Both the position numbers and the translations under genes were made by a program. Below the pieces are notes generated by a model, which was not told the origin of the DNA, searched no databases, and was given only the letters and a program-made list of their open reading frames with translations. A stretch of 64,000 bases of DNA from Trichoplusia ni. Its lineage: Eukaryota > Arthropoda > Insecta > Lepidoptera > Noctuidae. The stretch spans positions 3,348,001-3,412,000 of the forward strand of contig NC_039486.1 in assembly GCF_003590095.1 (NCBI RefSeq). Reading direction: 5' to 3'. Below, in pieces: positions 50,201 through 61,343 of the stretch. Position 1 is the first letter of the stretch, and every line of letters begins with the position of its first letter.

Positions 50201-53200
50201 TCTATTGGGTTTGCTACAAAAGGTTCTGAACTGAACGAGTGACAGACGATGACCCACAACATAGCAAGTGTCCTGATCCCATCAAGACATTGTATAGTCC
50301 CAGGAACTGACTTAAACGTCGTTAATATTTCTCCATTTGTATATACAGAAAACGATCTGTAAAGCACACTCATTTGCTTCACATCTGAAAATCAAATAGG
50401 TAAATGTTAAGCTATTATTACTTTTTACAACACTAATTGATAAAGGCATAAGAAAAAACAGACATGGATCTAATAAGCCCGTTCAGGGCTTGAGGCTAGA
50501 ACAGGCAAAATATCGTGGACTAAAAAGGTTTCTTATGCAGAATTCCTTACCGCGTAAGGTTAATGAGACCAGAGCAAAATAATAATAATATTGTGAAAAG
50601 AAAAGCGAGCATGATAGGCCACCCAATTCACCATGACTCATTTGCAACTAATATAATAGAAGGACAGTTAGAGGCTCGAAGAGAAAGAGAAAGGAAGAAC
50701 ATAACCCAACTGGAAGTGATAGAGGAAGATGGAAATCGCTACACGTACAAATGCTCAAATTTTGATGATGATAAAATATGAATCTTTTAAATTTTTCTAT
50801 CATTTAAACGTTTCAAAAGCACAAATTTCTTCAGATGGTGTTCATCTTACTTTTATATAGAACACTTGAGACACATGCTGTGAGATGTGTGATCACGAGA
50901 TTCAATAAGCCATGCATGTACATGGGCCTTAGATCAAAATAAAATACAGTCACGTGAGGAAAAACAAAAAACTCACCTTTATTCAATACAAATCGATACC
51001 CGATATCGTAGCAGGTGCTTATTAACGTCAAACCTCCAAGAACAGCAAAGAACGATCTGAAAAGATAAGAGTATTAAACAGTTGATTAATTTAATCAAAT
51101 ACCGGATGCATACATGTGGTTACTGTAAAATGACATTGATTTTGGTTTAAGACAATCCCAATAAAATAGATAAATCTAACATTACATCTGTTAACATGTG
51201 TAGGTATAAGCCCCGCACGTTGATATTGCGATAGAACTTTGTCACAATAATAGCCGTGTGACGTCACTCACCGTAAAAGTACAGATAAAAATGTAATTAC
51301 ATAGTCATTTACATAATTCTTTTAGAATTTTAAATTTGAATGAGCTTTTTAGGTTTTCTTAGTAGGTCAATAAGTAAGGGTTAAGGATGTAATTCATAAT
51401 ATTATTATAAATGTGACAGTTCGATTACGTCACCAAGATGGCCGCCAATCGCAATACCATCGTGCGGGCTTTATATACTATGGAAGCAATAAAGTTATTA
51501 TGCATTGAATATTGAGTAGATTATAGGAATAATATAGTGACGTAGACACTGTACTATGTGTCTTTATTAGTTTTCTGATTACCATAGCCTAGAACTGACT
51601 ACTGGTTCTAACCGGTTCGGAAACAGGTGTGTGAGAGTGAAAAAAATATTATTAAATTATTATTCATAGTAACACAACTTACACAGCCACAAAATCAGCA
51701 GTAACCCAAGGCTTGTCGTTGGGCAGCCGACAGTAGGCATCCGTATAATTGAAACCAATTTGAGAAACGTTGAACAATAAAGACGTAATAGCTTGCTCCG
51801 TAGTACACGGTTTTGGTACACACACCGACAGACTAAAAACTGAGGTGGATAGAGGATTTTCTGGTGACGATCTGAAAAAAGAAAAATATAATTCACACGC
51901 TTGTTTAAAACGTTGGACATCCTTAGATATACGATCATCACAGTACAAGATATCTTATCAATTATAGATATCTGTGATTTATATCTAACAATAAAAAGTC
52001 CCCTTTTTACAAGTAGGCTGCGTAAACGCTGAGATTAGTGGCTCGACTTGGGTGATTTAAATGAGGAATATCATAAATGATACAACCGACATGCATACAA
52101 TTGCAAGTAGCTATTTATACGGTCAAGAATCCCTACTAATATTTTAAATGCAAAAGTAACTCTGTCGGTCTGTCTGTTACGCTTTCATGTCTACTTTTTT
52201 TTACTTTACTTTACTGACTTTAATGAAATTTGGTACAGAGATAGAGTCGACCTTGAGAAAGAACATAGGATAGTTTTTATCCCGGACTTTTGAAGAGTTC
52301 TCTTGGAAACGCGATATAACCGACCTCGACGCGGGAAAAGCCACGGGCGAAAAGCTAGTTATTTATAAGGCAAGTAAATAAGTTTGAATAGTCGGCTGAC
52401 TCCACTTCTGATTACAATGACAATTTCATTACTTGGCTTACCTGGCTCCCAAATCCAGTCCATTGAAATCTCCACCGATGGCCCGTACCAGTCTTCTCAT
52501 GACATCATATTGCTGCATCATTTTCATAGTAGCATTATCCACTCGTAAAGAGTTTGGATTGAACGGCAATCCTTCCAGATCTTGAGATCTTGGTAGGTGG
52601 AGCTGTTGGTCGAAAGGAACTTCGATCGAACAGTACTTTCCCTGAATGTGCATCTCTTCCAGTTGATGATCTATTCCTAAACATTGATGGTAGTTTCCAA
52701 GGTCTATTGTGTTGCCAGTGAGTATACCTCTTGGTGTTCTTAGCCCGGCGTCGGCAACTGTCAAAGAGATTACGAAACCTTATTTTAAATAGCCAATAAT
52801 CTGAAATAGCCTGAATGTACGCTTAATCTGTTTCACAGAAACGTGTTCGTGTACAACACAAGCACAAAAAATCTGTAAAAAAGTATAAGTATAAATAGAT
52901 ATATTAATGTAGACTCTAATAATTGTGAACATATTTAAAGGTGTAACATTAAAGGGCATTCTTAAACCGCCACGAAGACTTTAAAAAAGTTAACCTACAC
53001 TTTTTGAAACAACGAGCCACAATGCCGAGAAGCACTATGTTTTAATTCTAAAAGATGCTTGCATATACATGAATAGATCTAGGTAATTTTTTTTAAGAGT
53101 TCCACCCCATAAGAATGACATTTTGGAAGCGCGTAGTACAGTCAGCAATTAACCGCTTAAACAGTGCCTACTTGAATAGTTTTTTATTTGAAATCTGGTA

Positions 53201-53515
53201 CACGCAATAATAAAAATTAAACAAATATTTATATGCCTTGAGCCTTCTTTTATAAAAATAAATTATATCATAACAAATCAAACACTTGGTACATTTCAGA
53301 AAATAATTAAACATCGCATTATATTTCCACTTACATTGGAGTAACAACAATGCATTTTCTCTAATTACTTTTACTTGCCGGTCACACTCCTGCGCATCTA
53401 TTACTTCTTCCAAATAACTTGCATTTATAGCGCCATTTCGTCTTTCAATTAAATCGAAGCAATTTACACTTAAAAAAGAAACAAATAGAAAAGCTAAGAT
53501 CAATTTGACTTCCAT
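47268..53515 (-). CDS. NRF-6-like membrane acyltransferase, copy F
   Basis: Complete 772-residue copy. Exons: 53515-53335, 52757-52442, 51871-51683, 51056-50977, 50384-50188, 49929-49815, 49681-49467, 49331-49138, 48983-48848, 48664-48478, 48221-48079, 47760-47652, 47524-47268; all GT-AG. Residues 1 to about 20 form a signal peptide (MEVKLILAFLFVSFLSVNC). Residues 40-228 are the NRF domain with cysteines in ECDRQ, YHQCLG, GKYC, VCVPKPC and AYC. Residues 230-690 are membrane-spanning acyltransferase-3, with R293 and H304 of the R-x10-H motif in LDGIRTLAMLWVIVCH. Residues 690-772 are a charged soluble tail ending VVRIDDTGILRDTKN. An in-frame ATG five codons upstream (MSNII) is not shared with D or E, so the later start is used. 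NRF-6 in C. elegans is known for fluoxetine resistance and yolk/lipid transport; this protein's substrate is unknown. Confidence 0.93.
50545..50781 (+). mobile_element. Non-LTR retrotransposon C-terminal relic (intron 4 of copy F)
   Basis: The plus strand encodes VKRKASMIGHPIHHDSF and IIEGQLEARRERERKN, matching the K-x-x-x-x-GH-x-x-RHD-x-F...I-x-EG-x-x-E-x-RR pattern near the end of moth LINE reverse transcriptases. It ends at TGA 50779-50781. Antisense to copy F, 5'-truncated. Confidence 0.65.
51208..51471. mobile_element. Miniature inverted-repeat element (MITE) in intron 3 of copy F
   Basis: About 264 bp with imperfect terminal inverted repeats of 25-35 bp: left aagccccgcacgttgatattgcg..., right (reversed) aagcccgcacgatggtattgcg.... 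It is flanked by TAT/TA. No coding capacity. Not present in intron 3 of D or E. Confidence 0.7.
52128..52362 (-). repeat. Dispersed repeat in intron 2 of copy F
   Basis: Reverse-orientation member of the 16085/59182 family: 'ccctactaatattttaaatg', 'gtaactctgtcggtctgtct', 'aaagaacataggatag', 'cttttgaagagttctcttgg', 'gcgaaaagctagtt'. Noncoding. Confidence 0.8.
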
Positions 53516-53589
53516 GATTATGTTAGACATTCACAAACATAATTATGTTTCTTACACTGTTCACTGATCGAATAATTAACAATGCGCAG

Positions 53590-53660
53590 ATGCGTCGGAC
53601 TTAAATAATAAATTGATTTATCTGGAAATTAAATCAGGGAATCACTTATTATGATAGTGA
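53590..53660 (-). promoter_or_regulatory. Proximal promoter block of copy F
   Basis: Contains acttaaataataaattg, gaaattaaatcagggaatc and acttattatgatagtga, shared with copy E (44770-44835) and in part with D. The TATA-like TTATTTAAGT lies about 90 bp before the start codon. No paired GATA motif. Confidence 0.5.
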
Positions 53661-55449
53661 ATGATGAGGCGCTTACACACGGGCGCGGCAAACTGAACTC
53701 AAATGCTTGAATGCCGAAATACATTTTTCGAGAATTTTAATACTTTTTCCTAAAACTGTGTGATGACCACAAGAACAGATAGACAGACACGTCACACTTA
53801 AAATAAACTGTTTTTGCGTCGGGGGTTACAAAAAAAAAGAGTAATCGAATGTTCAGGGGTTAACAAGGTCATTAGCTCATTCACGAGATATGGTTGCTTA
53901 GAATGAATTCCCCATAAGTATTAGAACATGTGGCCTTTCACCACCCCTTAAAGAATGCTTTGTTGCAGTTTTGGACAGACTTGCTTTACGCCATTTAGTG
54001 AGTCTCCGCTTATGCTTCAATCCATAGCACCGTTAGTATTGCCACAGTTTCACTTTTTAAAGCTAGACATTAGCAGGCTCCCAAGTGACCTAGTAAAAGG
54101 TAACATTTCCTTTAAAAAAGGTTTTCTAATTCACCAGTGTGAATCAGTCTTTAGTCGATCCAATATACAATGATAATTCTGGCACTGGCCGAAAACAATG
54201 ATTGATAAAACTCCCTATCAAATTTGTATTCATGCAAATCAGATTCCTTGTTTTTTCTAATCAATAAAGATTCCGATATCTTTGGTTTAAATTGTATTTA
54301 TGTACACTAAAAACTGTATTTTTATTTTTTTTATCCTTATCCTCCTTGCAAACTCAAAGCCAGCCTCTCGATCACAGAAAATGGCAACAAGAAACCTAGC
54401 CAGATTTTTGTAAAGCATTTTGTCACTCGGGCCACACGATCCAAAAGCTTTAAAATAGCTCAAAACGACCCAAACAAGTAACTACCAACTAGCATTTGGT
54501 CCCGTTTCAGATCTTCTGCGACCGATGCAGCAGCGCCAGCATAGCTCTACAAACCATGAAGATCAGACGGTGCAAGTGTATCGATCTAACTAGTGTCCCA
54601 CTCTAAACTTTTACTTTTCCTCCAAAGAAATGATTCTAGATTATTTTAGGTTTTTGTGAAAAGCTGAGTAAGTAGTCAAGTTATAGGTACATACATCGAC
54701 ACGATGATCCTTCACGCTATTCTTCCACAGCAATTGAATGTCATTCTAATCACTAGTTAAAATTATCTCATTTATACATGGATCGTAGTAGGACGTATCT
54801 TTAAGCCAGAAAAAGCGAAACAGTATATCCTGATTTATAAAGAGTCATAGGATTAGTCAATAAGATAAAAAAATGCGTAAAAATACTATTGCATTTCTTA
54901 TATTATTTATCCTTATATTATTATTATTCATCCTAATGTCATAATTACCTCTAAGACACAGAATCATCGTATCTAAGACAACTAATTATAGAAATGAGTA
55001 GATAAAAATCGTACGCGTAGCCTATAATTAGTATTATCATATGACAGCATTAATCATTACAGGCATCTGATTAATCATAAGGAAAAAGAATTTGAGTATC
55101 TGCGCCTTAGTTTCGCAAAGTAAACAAACATTTGTTTACGACCTAACTCTACGAGCTAACTTATCATATATTTTTTGATTCTAGTAACAAATTCGTACCA
55201 CCGATTTTCTGAAATCGTAAATAACTCCAGTTTTACTGACTGAGTTACGACAGTTTTCGAAGATAATCTTTTCCTTAATTGAGCATGGAGTCATGTGTGC
55301 TGCTTTTTGCTATGACGTGTGACAAACTGATATATTTTTCTGCCGTGGGAGAGACGCAAAGACCCGTACCGGGTACCACCACGTTGCAGTATCAACGAGT
55401 TTGAACGCAACTCATAAGTATTGTAAGTTATTAATATATATTTTTTTAT
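53661..55449. other. Intergenic, no recognised gene
   Basis: Upstream region of copy F. Contains the flank at 54125-54290. Between about 54340 and 54620 the minus strand has a coding-like but unrecognised stretch with LDRVARVTKCF and IERLALSLQG, perhaps an old mobile-element relic. Otherwise nothing is seen. Confidence 0.5.
54125..54290 (-). repeat. Array upstream flank, copy F
   Basis: Related to 37801-37985, 45265-45440 and 31225-31360: 'accagtgtgaatcagtcttt', 'caatgataattctggcac', 'gataaaactccctatcaaat'. About 610 bp upstream of the copy F start. Confidence 0.7.
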
Positions 55450-55690
55450 ATCCTGGTACAACTCACACACGGTTTTCTGATCCCAAGCTAAGCAGAGCTT
55501 GTGTTATGGTAACCAGACAACTGATAAACTTACTTATATATTTCTAAATACATACATATTATAGATAAATTACACCCAGACACCAGAACAAATGATCATG
55601 CTCATCACACAACATTTGTCCTGGGTGGGAATCAAACCCACGACCTCCGGTATAGCAGTCAGGGTCACTAACCACTAGACCAACAGGCCG
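55450..55690 (-). mobile_element. tRNA-derived SINE
   Basis: On the minus strand it starts GGCCTGTTGGTCTAGTGG (A-box region), continues to GTGGGTTTGATTCCCACC (B box), then a SINE body with TTCTGGTGTCTGGGTG and TTACCATAACACAAGC, and an AT-rich tail. It looks full length and fairly young. The layout matches pol III-driven SINEs described from moths. Confidence 0.85.
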
Positions 55691-55998
55691 TAAATAGATG
55701 AGTTCGACTATAAAATAGAAAACTTAAAAAGAATTTATAATTAAATAGGTACAAGACCTATTTAATTTTAAATTCTATCACTAGAATACTTTGATGATAC
55801 GGAGCGGAACCCATTCCGGGCGCATAAGCAATCCTATTGTTTCTTAAATGAATCTAATGCTTATCTTTTTTCTATATACTCTTTATCTATTACGGGTTAT
55901 TGCATTGCATCACACTGTTACAAAACTTTGATAGGACACGTACAGGAAATGTCATTCTGTTAAAAAATAAACTATACATAGAAACTTACAAATATATA

Positions 55999-56035
55999 TA
56001 TTACTAGCTGTTGCCCGCGACTTCATCCGCGTGAC
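55999..56035 (-). repeat. Short fragment, 'agctgttgcccgcgacttc' family
   Basis: Reads 'tactagctgttgcccgcgac' followed by 'ttcatccgcgtg', then a (tcta)n run to about 56070. Confidence 0.6.
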
Positions 56036-56199
56036 CTTCTATCTATCTATCTGCCTTCTATCTATCTTGTAGGATTCAGTCAGCGTTTGCAATGTAAGCG
56101 CAAAAAATGTGTTTTTTTACGACCTCACATTAGAAACCTCAAAAATTGTAGCCTATGTGTTATTCTGATGTATAAGCTATATTGTGGTAAAGTTTCATT

Positions 56200-56520
56200 C
56201 AAATCCATTCAGCCTAGCCTTTTCCCAACTATGTTGGGGTCTTCTACCAGTCTAACCGGTTTCAGCTAAGTACCAGTGTTTTACAAGGAGCGACTGCCTA
56301 TCTGACCTCCTCAACCCAGTTACCTGGGCAACACGATTGGTTAGACTTGGTTAGACTGGTTGACAGACTTTTCAAGCTTCTGACTACCTGTAACGACTGT
56401 CAAAGATGTAAGAATAACAGCCGTCACCCATCTACGGACCAACCGCGTCAAGCATAGCTTAACCTGTGATTGTTTCACTTATGCGGTTATAGCTTAGCCA
56501 CGACCCCCTCCTTACAAGAT
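56200..56520 (+). repeat. Dispersed repeat, 'cagcctagccttttcccaac' family
   Basis: Contains 'agccttttcccaactatgtt', 'ggggtcttctaccagtctaa', 'gtacc' blocks and 'ggttatagcttagccacgac'. Related to the decayed copy at 30511-30745. I recall this block as very common in moth genomes. Noncoding. Confidence 0.7.
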
Positions 56521-59181
56521 GGTCTTAATTGACATGTTAAAAATAAATTCGTGAAGATACAAATTAACCATAAAACCTCCAGAAAATAGATTATTTTCAT
56601 TAAATAGGTGTTACACATGATTGTCCCACGCAGGTATTAAGATGACGCATCACTAACATAGTGCGTGTTGATTTACTGGGTCATGGGTATAGTTAGCCAT
56701 CAGGAATGCAGGGACTATTAAAAAATAAATATTTTATAGTAAATGGTTAATATCTCATATTTGTTATCTTACTTAGCTTACATCAAAAGGAATTCAAAGA
56801 ATGACTACGGCAAACTTTGTATCGTGAGTATGCTTCTTTAAGATAAAAAAAAGATATTGATTTAAGGAAGCTTAGATAACCACCTGCGCACTAAACAAAA
56901 TATCGATTTAACATCTACTTTTAAGCGCTGTGTGAGTAGTCTTCATTTGTAGTTTTATCTGTCACGATCTTTGAGGAAACTTTTGAAAAAAATGTCGTGC
57001 TTTCTCTACGTGTCTTTCTTGAAATATCTGTAGTCAAGTTTATACACAAGTCGTTAATGATATAAATTACCATTTTTCGTACGGTGCGTGTAATAAGCCT
57101 GAACACGAATAATGAACAAAATTAAGAAATCCTTTATAGGTTGGTATTATTATATTATTAACCCTGTCTATTTGGCCAGGTTCTAAAACAATTTTCTGCA
57201 AAAATCATTTTCAAGGCTAATTGCTATACAATGGTAGGTAACTAGGTGTGATGGTAACTAAGACAGCATCAACTAGCAGGATATAGATATGTTCAAGTGA
57301 TATTGATCTTTTTGTAGAGTAGAAAAATTGCTTATCATAATTAATAAGTATGATTACTTGCAACCGAAGGACAGACAGCTGTGAAGCCGTGCGAAATCCT
57401 AGACGCTAACAAAGTTAGGATTTCTGACGTAGGATTCAAGAAATAATACCGACGACAAAAGAAGTACGTATCGGGTATCGGACAAAAGTAAAAGTACGGG
57501 TTGGAAGATACAACAAAGCTATCCCGTCCAAAAGACTCAGTACATGATCCCGGATTCTTGGAATTTACGTGCAAATAAATGCTTGTTAATGAAATGATGC
57601 CATTGTTCTCAATAGTGAGCCTTTATTTCAGATTTATTATTTATTTTTATATGAAACAACTTCATTCAAGTAATTTTGCGAAGTTGTAACGTCGATGTCT
57701 CTTCCATCCTGTCTTGTGTTTACACCTACTTACACTGTAGTTAAGCTTGTCGCGCACACAATAATATTGACAAAACACTTACTACACATTGCCAATAGAA
57801 TTGGGCGGGTGCGGACATTTGTCAATATTACCCAGATTGTCAATATTATTGAGTGTGCCGCCAGCCACACGCTACTTTGTTTCAAAACATAAAATAGACA
57901 GTTAAAGTGTCGGAACTCTCCTTTAATTTAAGAAATTCTTCATATCTTTTTACATATTTTTCAGCCCTGCCTTTTCCTAAGGTAGTTTAGGACTGGTTCT
58001 GTCCATTTGTCATTTAAAACCCGCATACTTAGCCCAGTTCATATTTGAAATCCCATTTAAAAATAGTGTTTACGACTTCAAAATGGGTTTTCGCTTTTTC
58101 AGCCAAACGGTAGGTTGGTGGTGTATGACCCTGGTCATAATTTCATTCTCATTATCTACAATAATTTGGGTGCGAGCAGGGCGAGCAGAAATCTGTTTTA
58201 AAATATGGTGAAACTTTTTATTACGTGAAACAGGCGTTGATGCGCGGGGGCCCATAGCATTTTATACTCTTGCTCCGTGGCTGGTCAGGGACTGCCCCTA
58301 TACGCGGTATATGCGGTTGTGAAAATTCGGCAAGATTATAATTAGCATACCTCGCGTATCAGATGTACAACTAAAATTAATCGTGCGATAATGATCTACA
58401 AGGTAATAATACTCGAAGTATGCTGAGATATCCAAATCACATATCATTATTTATTTTCTGTTTTTTCCTTAGTTTGGTGTCCCTTGATTACTCATCTCAC
58501 GATTGGTGTCTACTCCTACTCCCTGCCTGTCATACGACACATACTTGGTGTAAGTACATCAACCATATGATAAGAAGAAGCTATATTTTAAGCTTGTATC
58601 TTTGTATCAAATCAGTGTTCCTAATTTTTTTGTGAGGATATACAGTATTTTTTTGAATGCTATGAGAAATACAGCAGGCGTCAAAAATATAGCACAATGG
58701 CTTGGCGGGTAATATAACTAGAATAAAAGTAAAATAGACTAGAACAAAAGGCGAGTTTAAAAAATTGCATGATATTTATTTTTATTCGTTTTAGTGTAAC
58801 TAAATATAACCATTCGTCTATTGTATGGAATTAAAAAAAATCGCGTACTATTTATTACTTCAACAGTATATAGAAGGGAGTCCCAAGGAACATAGTAGAA
58901 TACTACGGTACGGTTGGCAACTCTATAGCAGATACAATAAAAATAGAATTATCGTGAGTCGCTTTAAAATGTGCTACATCTAATAATAATTCTGAAGGCG
59001 CTAGCGACATTTCGCAAGCACACAATTATTATAAAAGTGAGGCTTTTCATATAAGTTTTTTGCTTCTTCACGTTGTTACAGCTAGACCAATTTTAATAGA
59101 ATTTACTATAAAGTACCTAGTAAACTCCCACAAAGCCTGTTCTCCTAAGAGTTTTTACCACAGAACATTATAAATTATATT
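56521..59181. other. Intergenic, no recognised gene
   Basis: No supported gene. A minus-strand open stretch at 57341-57574 is rich in C, F and Y but lacks convincing splice context. A possible small TIR element lies at 57755-57857. Confidence 0.5.
57755..57857. mobile_element. Possible very small TIR element
   Basis: Left gcacacaataatattgacaa and right (reversed) cacactcaataatattgacaa are near-identical inverted ends about 103 bp apart, differing by one inserted base and the outermost base. No clear target duplication was found. Confidence 0.4.
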
Positions 59182-59423
59182 GTACTAGCTTTTCGCCCGT
59201 GGCTTCGCCCGCTTCGAAGTCGGTATATATCACGTTTCTAAGAGAACTCTTCAAAAGTCCGGGATAAAAGCTATCCTATGTTCTTTCTCAAGGTCAACTC
59301 TATCTCTGTACCAAATTTCATTAAAGTCAGTCCAGTGAAAGACGTAAAGGGTAACAGACAGAAAGACAGACAGATAGACAGACGGACAGAGTTACTTTAA
59401 CTTATAATATTAATAGGGATTGA
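59182..59423 (+). repeat. Dispersed repeat, 16085 family
   Basis: Starts 'tactagcttttcgcccgtgg', has 'agagaactcttcaaaagtcc', 'ctatgttctttctcaaggtc' and 'accaaatttcattaaagtca', a cagaca run, and ends 'cttataatattaataggga'. The best-preserved of the three copies. Confidence 0.8.
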
Positions 59424-59460
59424 CCGTGAGGTTTTCACCCCCTAATGTATTTCCAATAAT

Positions 59461-59543
59461 GACCTTCGTGGCCGAGTGGCGTACGCACCGGTTTCAAGGT
59501 GTCGCTAGCTCTGAAGTCCCGGGTTCGATCCCCGGACGGGTCA
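59461..59543 (+). tRNA. tRNA-like element, type II (Leu/Ser-like), probably a pseudo-tRNA or SINE head
   Basis: A-box tggccgagtgg and B-box ggttcgatccc are both near consensus, with a T-arm ccggg/cccgg. The long spacing fits a type II tRNA with a variable arm. The acceptor stem pairs only about 5 of 7 positions and the anticodon loop (between CACC and GGTG) has 8 nt, so it is unlikely to be a working tRNA. It lies 38 bp after the repeat at 59182-59423. Confidence 0.45.
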
Positions 59544-60070
59544 ATAAAAAAAATCATATTTCTACATTGTCTCGGGTCTGGGTGTTTGTGGTACCTTCGT
59601 AGTATCTGAATTCCATAACACAAGTGCTTTAGCAACTCACTTAGGGTTCAGAACAATGTATGTGATGTCCGCATTTAAAAAAATATATAGTATAAAAATT
59701 ATTATGTTGGAAAAATGTCAGGAGAATAGATACGAATAGTGTCAGTGTCAGTGCAGGCGGAAGACAGTCACTCTGATTTTACCGGTTACCATAACACCGT
59801 TCACTCGTTTTGAACATCAAGAAAACTAAAATTTAAAAAAATGCGTTCTTTGTAGTTCGACAATCGTCGCAAGCGTGATCGTGTAATGTAGCACATAGAG
59901 TCCTAATAGGTAATAATAATTCTAATGATTCAAAACAATTATGTCAATAAGCTAAGGTGCTACGACGCCTGCGACCAAGCTATTTCATTTTAATAAGCCC
60001 TTCAACGACAACGTAAAAAGAGCGACCTATATTATTATAAGATTTATAAGTTCAAAGGATCGACGGTAGG

Positions 60071-60129
60071 TAAAGTGTAGGTATAAACGCCTAAAGGCCC
60101 CCCCTTTAGGCGTTTATACCTACACTTTA
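60071..60129. repeat. Perfect 27-bp inverted repeat with C5 loop
   Basis: The left arm starts taaagtgtaggtataaacgc and ends ctaaagg (60071-60097). The right arm 60103-60129 is its exact reverse complement. The loop is ccccc. No mismatch in 27 pairs. See findings. Confidence 0.92.
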
Positions 60130-60616
60130 TACGAATGGGGGTAACGAACGTATTTTGTTTTCAGTTGAGACACACACTACGTCAGTCTTTTGTTTTCAAT
60201 TGAGTAGCTAATGTTTATAAAATATTAGCTATAGTGTCTTGTCGTCCATACCCAAGCATGACCAGTAATTTAAATCAGTCTTTTCTACAATTATTGTGTT
60301 CGAAGCCAGATAATAACCGTGTGCGATCTACCAGAACATCAAGAATTTTACATTATACATCAACATAAAGCATCGACATATCTATGGATGCCTATAGCAA
60401 CATTTTTTATCAGCAATTAATGATAAACAAATGACGTACAAATTTTATAATCGCGGTCACACTTGCGTATGTGTTAACCCCCCGCGACACGAGGATGGAA
60501 TCCCTTAGCGGCACCAAAAAAGGGGGGTTCAACAGTGAGTTCAGTAGTTAAAAAAACTGTAACTACTTATACATTTTCCTTGTAACATAAACCAGTCTAT
60601 CCAATTGCTGTGCTCA

Positions 60617-60662
60617 GGACTCTTTCGAGAGTCCATAAAATGTGACGGAGGTCACATTTTAT
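60617..60662. repeat. Two adjacent perfect hairpins
   Basis: The first is ggactct/agagtcc (60617-60634, 4-nt loop ttcg). The second follows directly: ataaaatgtgac/gtcacattttat (60635-60662, 4-nt loop ggag). There is no spacer between them. Confidence 0.88.
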
Positions 60663-61161
60663 AAATAGAAATACTACATACATACATAGGTACTTTGAGA
60701 CTAAGGAATATTTTTAGGGAATAGTTGTCCTTCTATCCAATAAATTTTCCACTACATAATTAGATTTACTTATCTAGTTGAACTTACGCAATCCATTATG
60801 GCAAACCCAAGGTCTCATTGTTCGTTATCATAATTCATTAATTCATTATTCATGAATAATTAGGAATTAGGTAAAGGTGGAAAATGTTATAGCTGGAAAA
60901 CTAGTAAGCAAGTTAAATATAAAAGTAACATGTATCGAACTAATCTTTATTTACATTGACCTTTGTTTAGCAATAAATGTTATCGATCTATAAACAAGTA
61001 ACATGACGTGATAACGGAATCGTCGACATCAAAGTGCAGAATATAATAAAAGTCTCAAAAATATAACGTAATTTATATAATAAATGCTTTTAGACTTTAA
61101 TATGAAAATATAAAATATAACCACAAAATAGTGTGATAAAAAAGGCCTAACCAATAATATC

Positions 61162-61167
61162 TTTATT
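61162..61167 (-). terminator. Candidate poly(A) signal of malate dehydrogenase
   Basis: AATAAA on the minus strand (cataataaagata), about 175 bp beyond the stop codon at 61344-61346. Confidence 0.5.
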
Positions 61168-61343
61168 ATGACTTATTTCAAATAATATGTAACTGTAAGA
61201 CAAAAATAAATGAGTTGATCACATTGTATTGCAATTCAAGCAATAGCTGCTTTTGATAAAATTAAAGTGTGTAGCGACTATTAATAAATGTTTCGTATTT
61301 ATACTCTAATGCTATATTGCTTTTTAAATTAATGAGTGCTTGG

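Larger units (their letters stand above)
59544..61161. other. Intergenic spacer downstream of malate dehydrogenase
   Basis: No gene recognised. Two striking hairpin groups (60071-60129 and 60617-60662) and a 'ccccccgcgacacgaggatgg'-like fragment near 60478 are the only structures seen. Confidence 0.55.

Noticed and set aside
54340..54620. Coding-like minus-strand stretch (LDRVARVTKCF, IERLALSLQG)
   Set aside because: Interrupted frames and no recognisable domain; noted only as a possible old mobile-element relic.
57341..57574. Minus-strand open frame rich in C, F and Y (possible secreted protein exon)
   Set aside because: No convincing acceptor/donor pair, signal peptide or related neighbour; likely chance.
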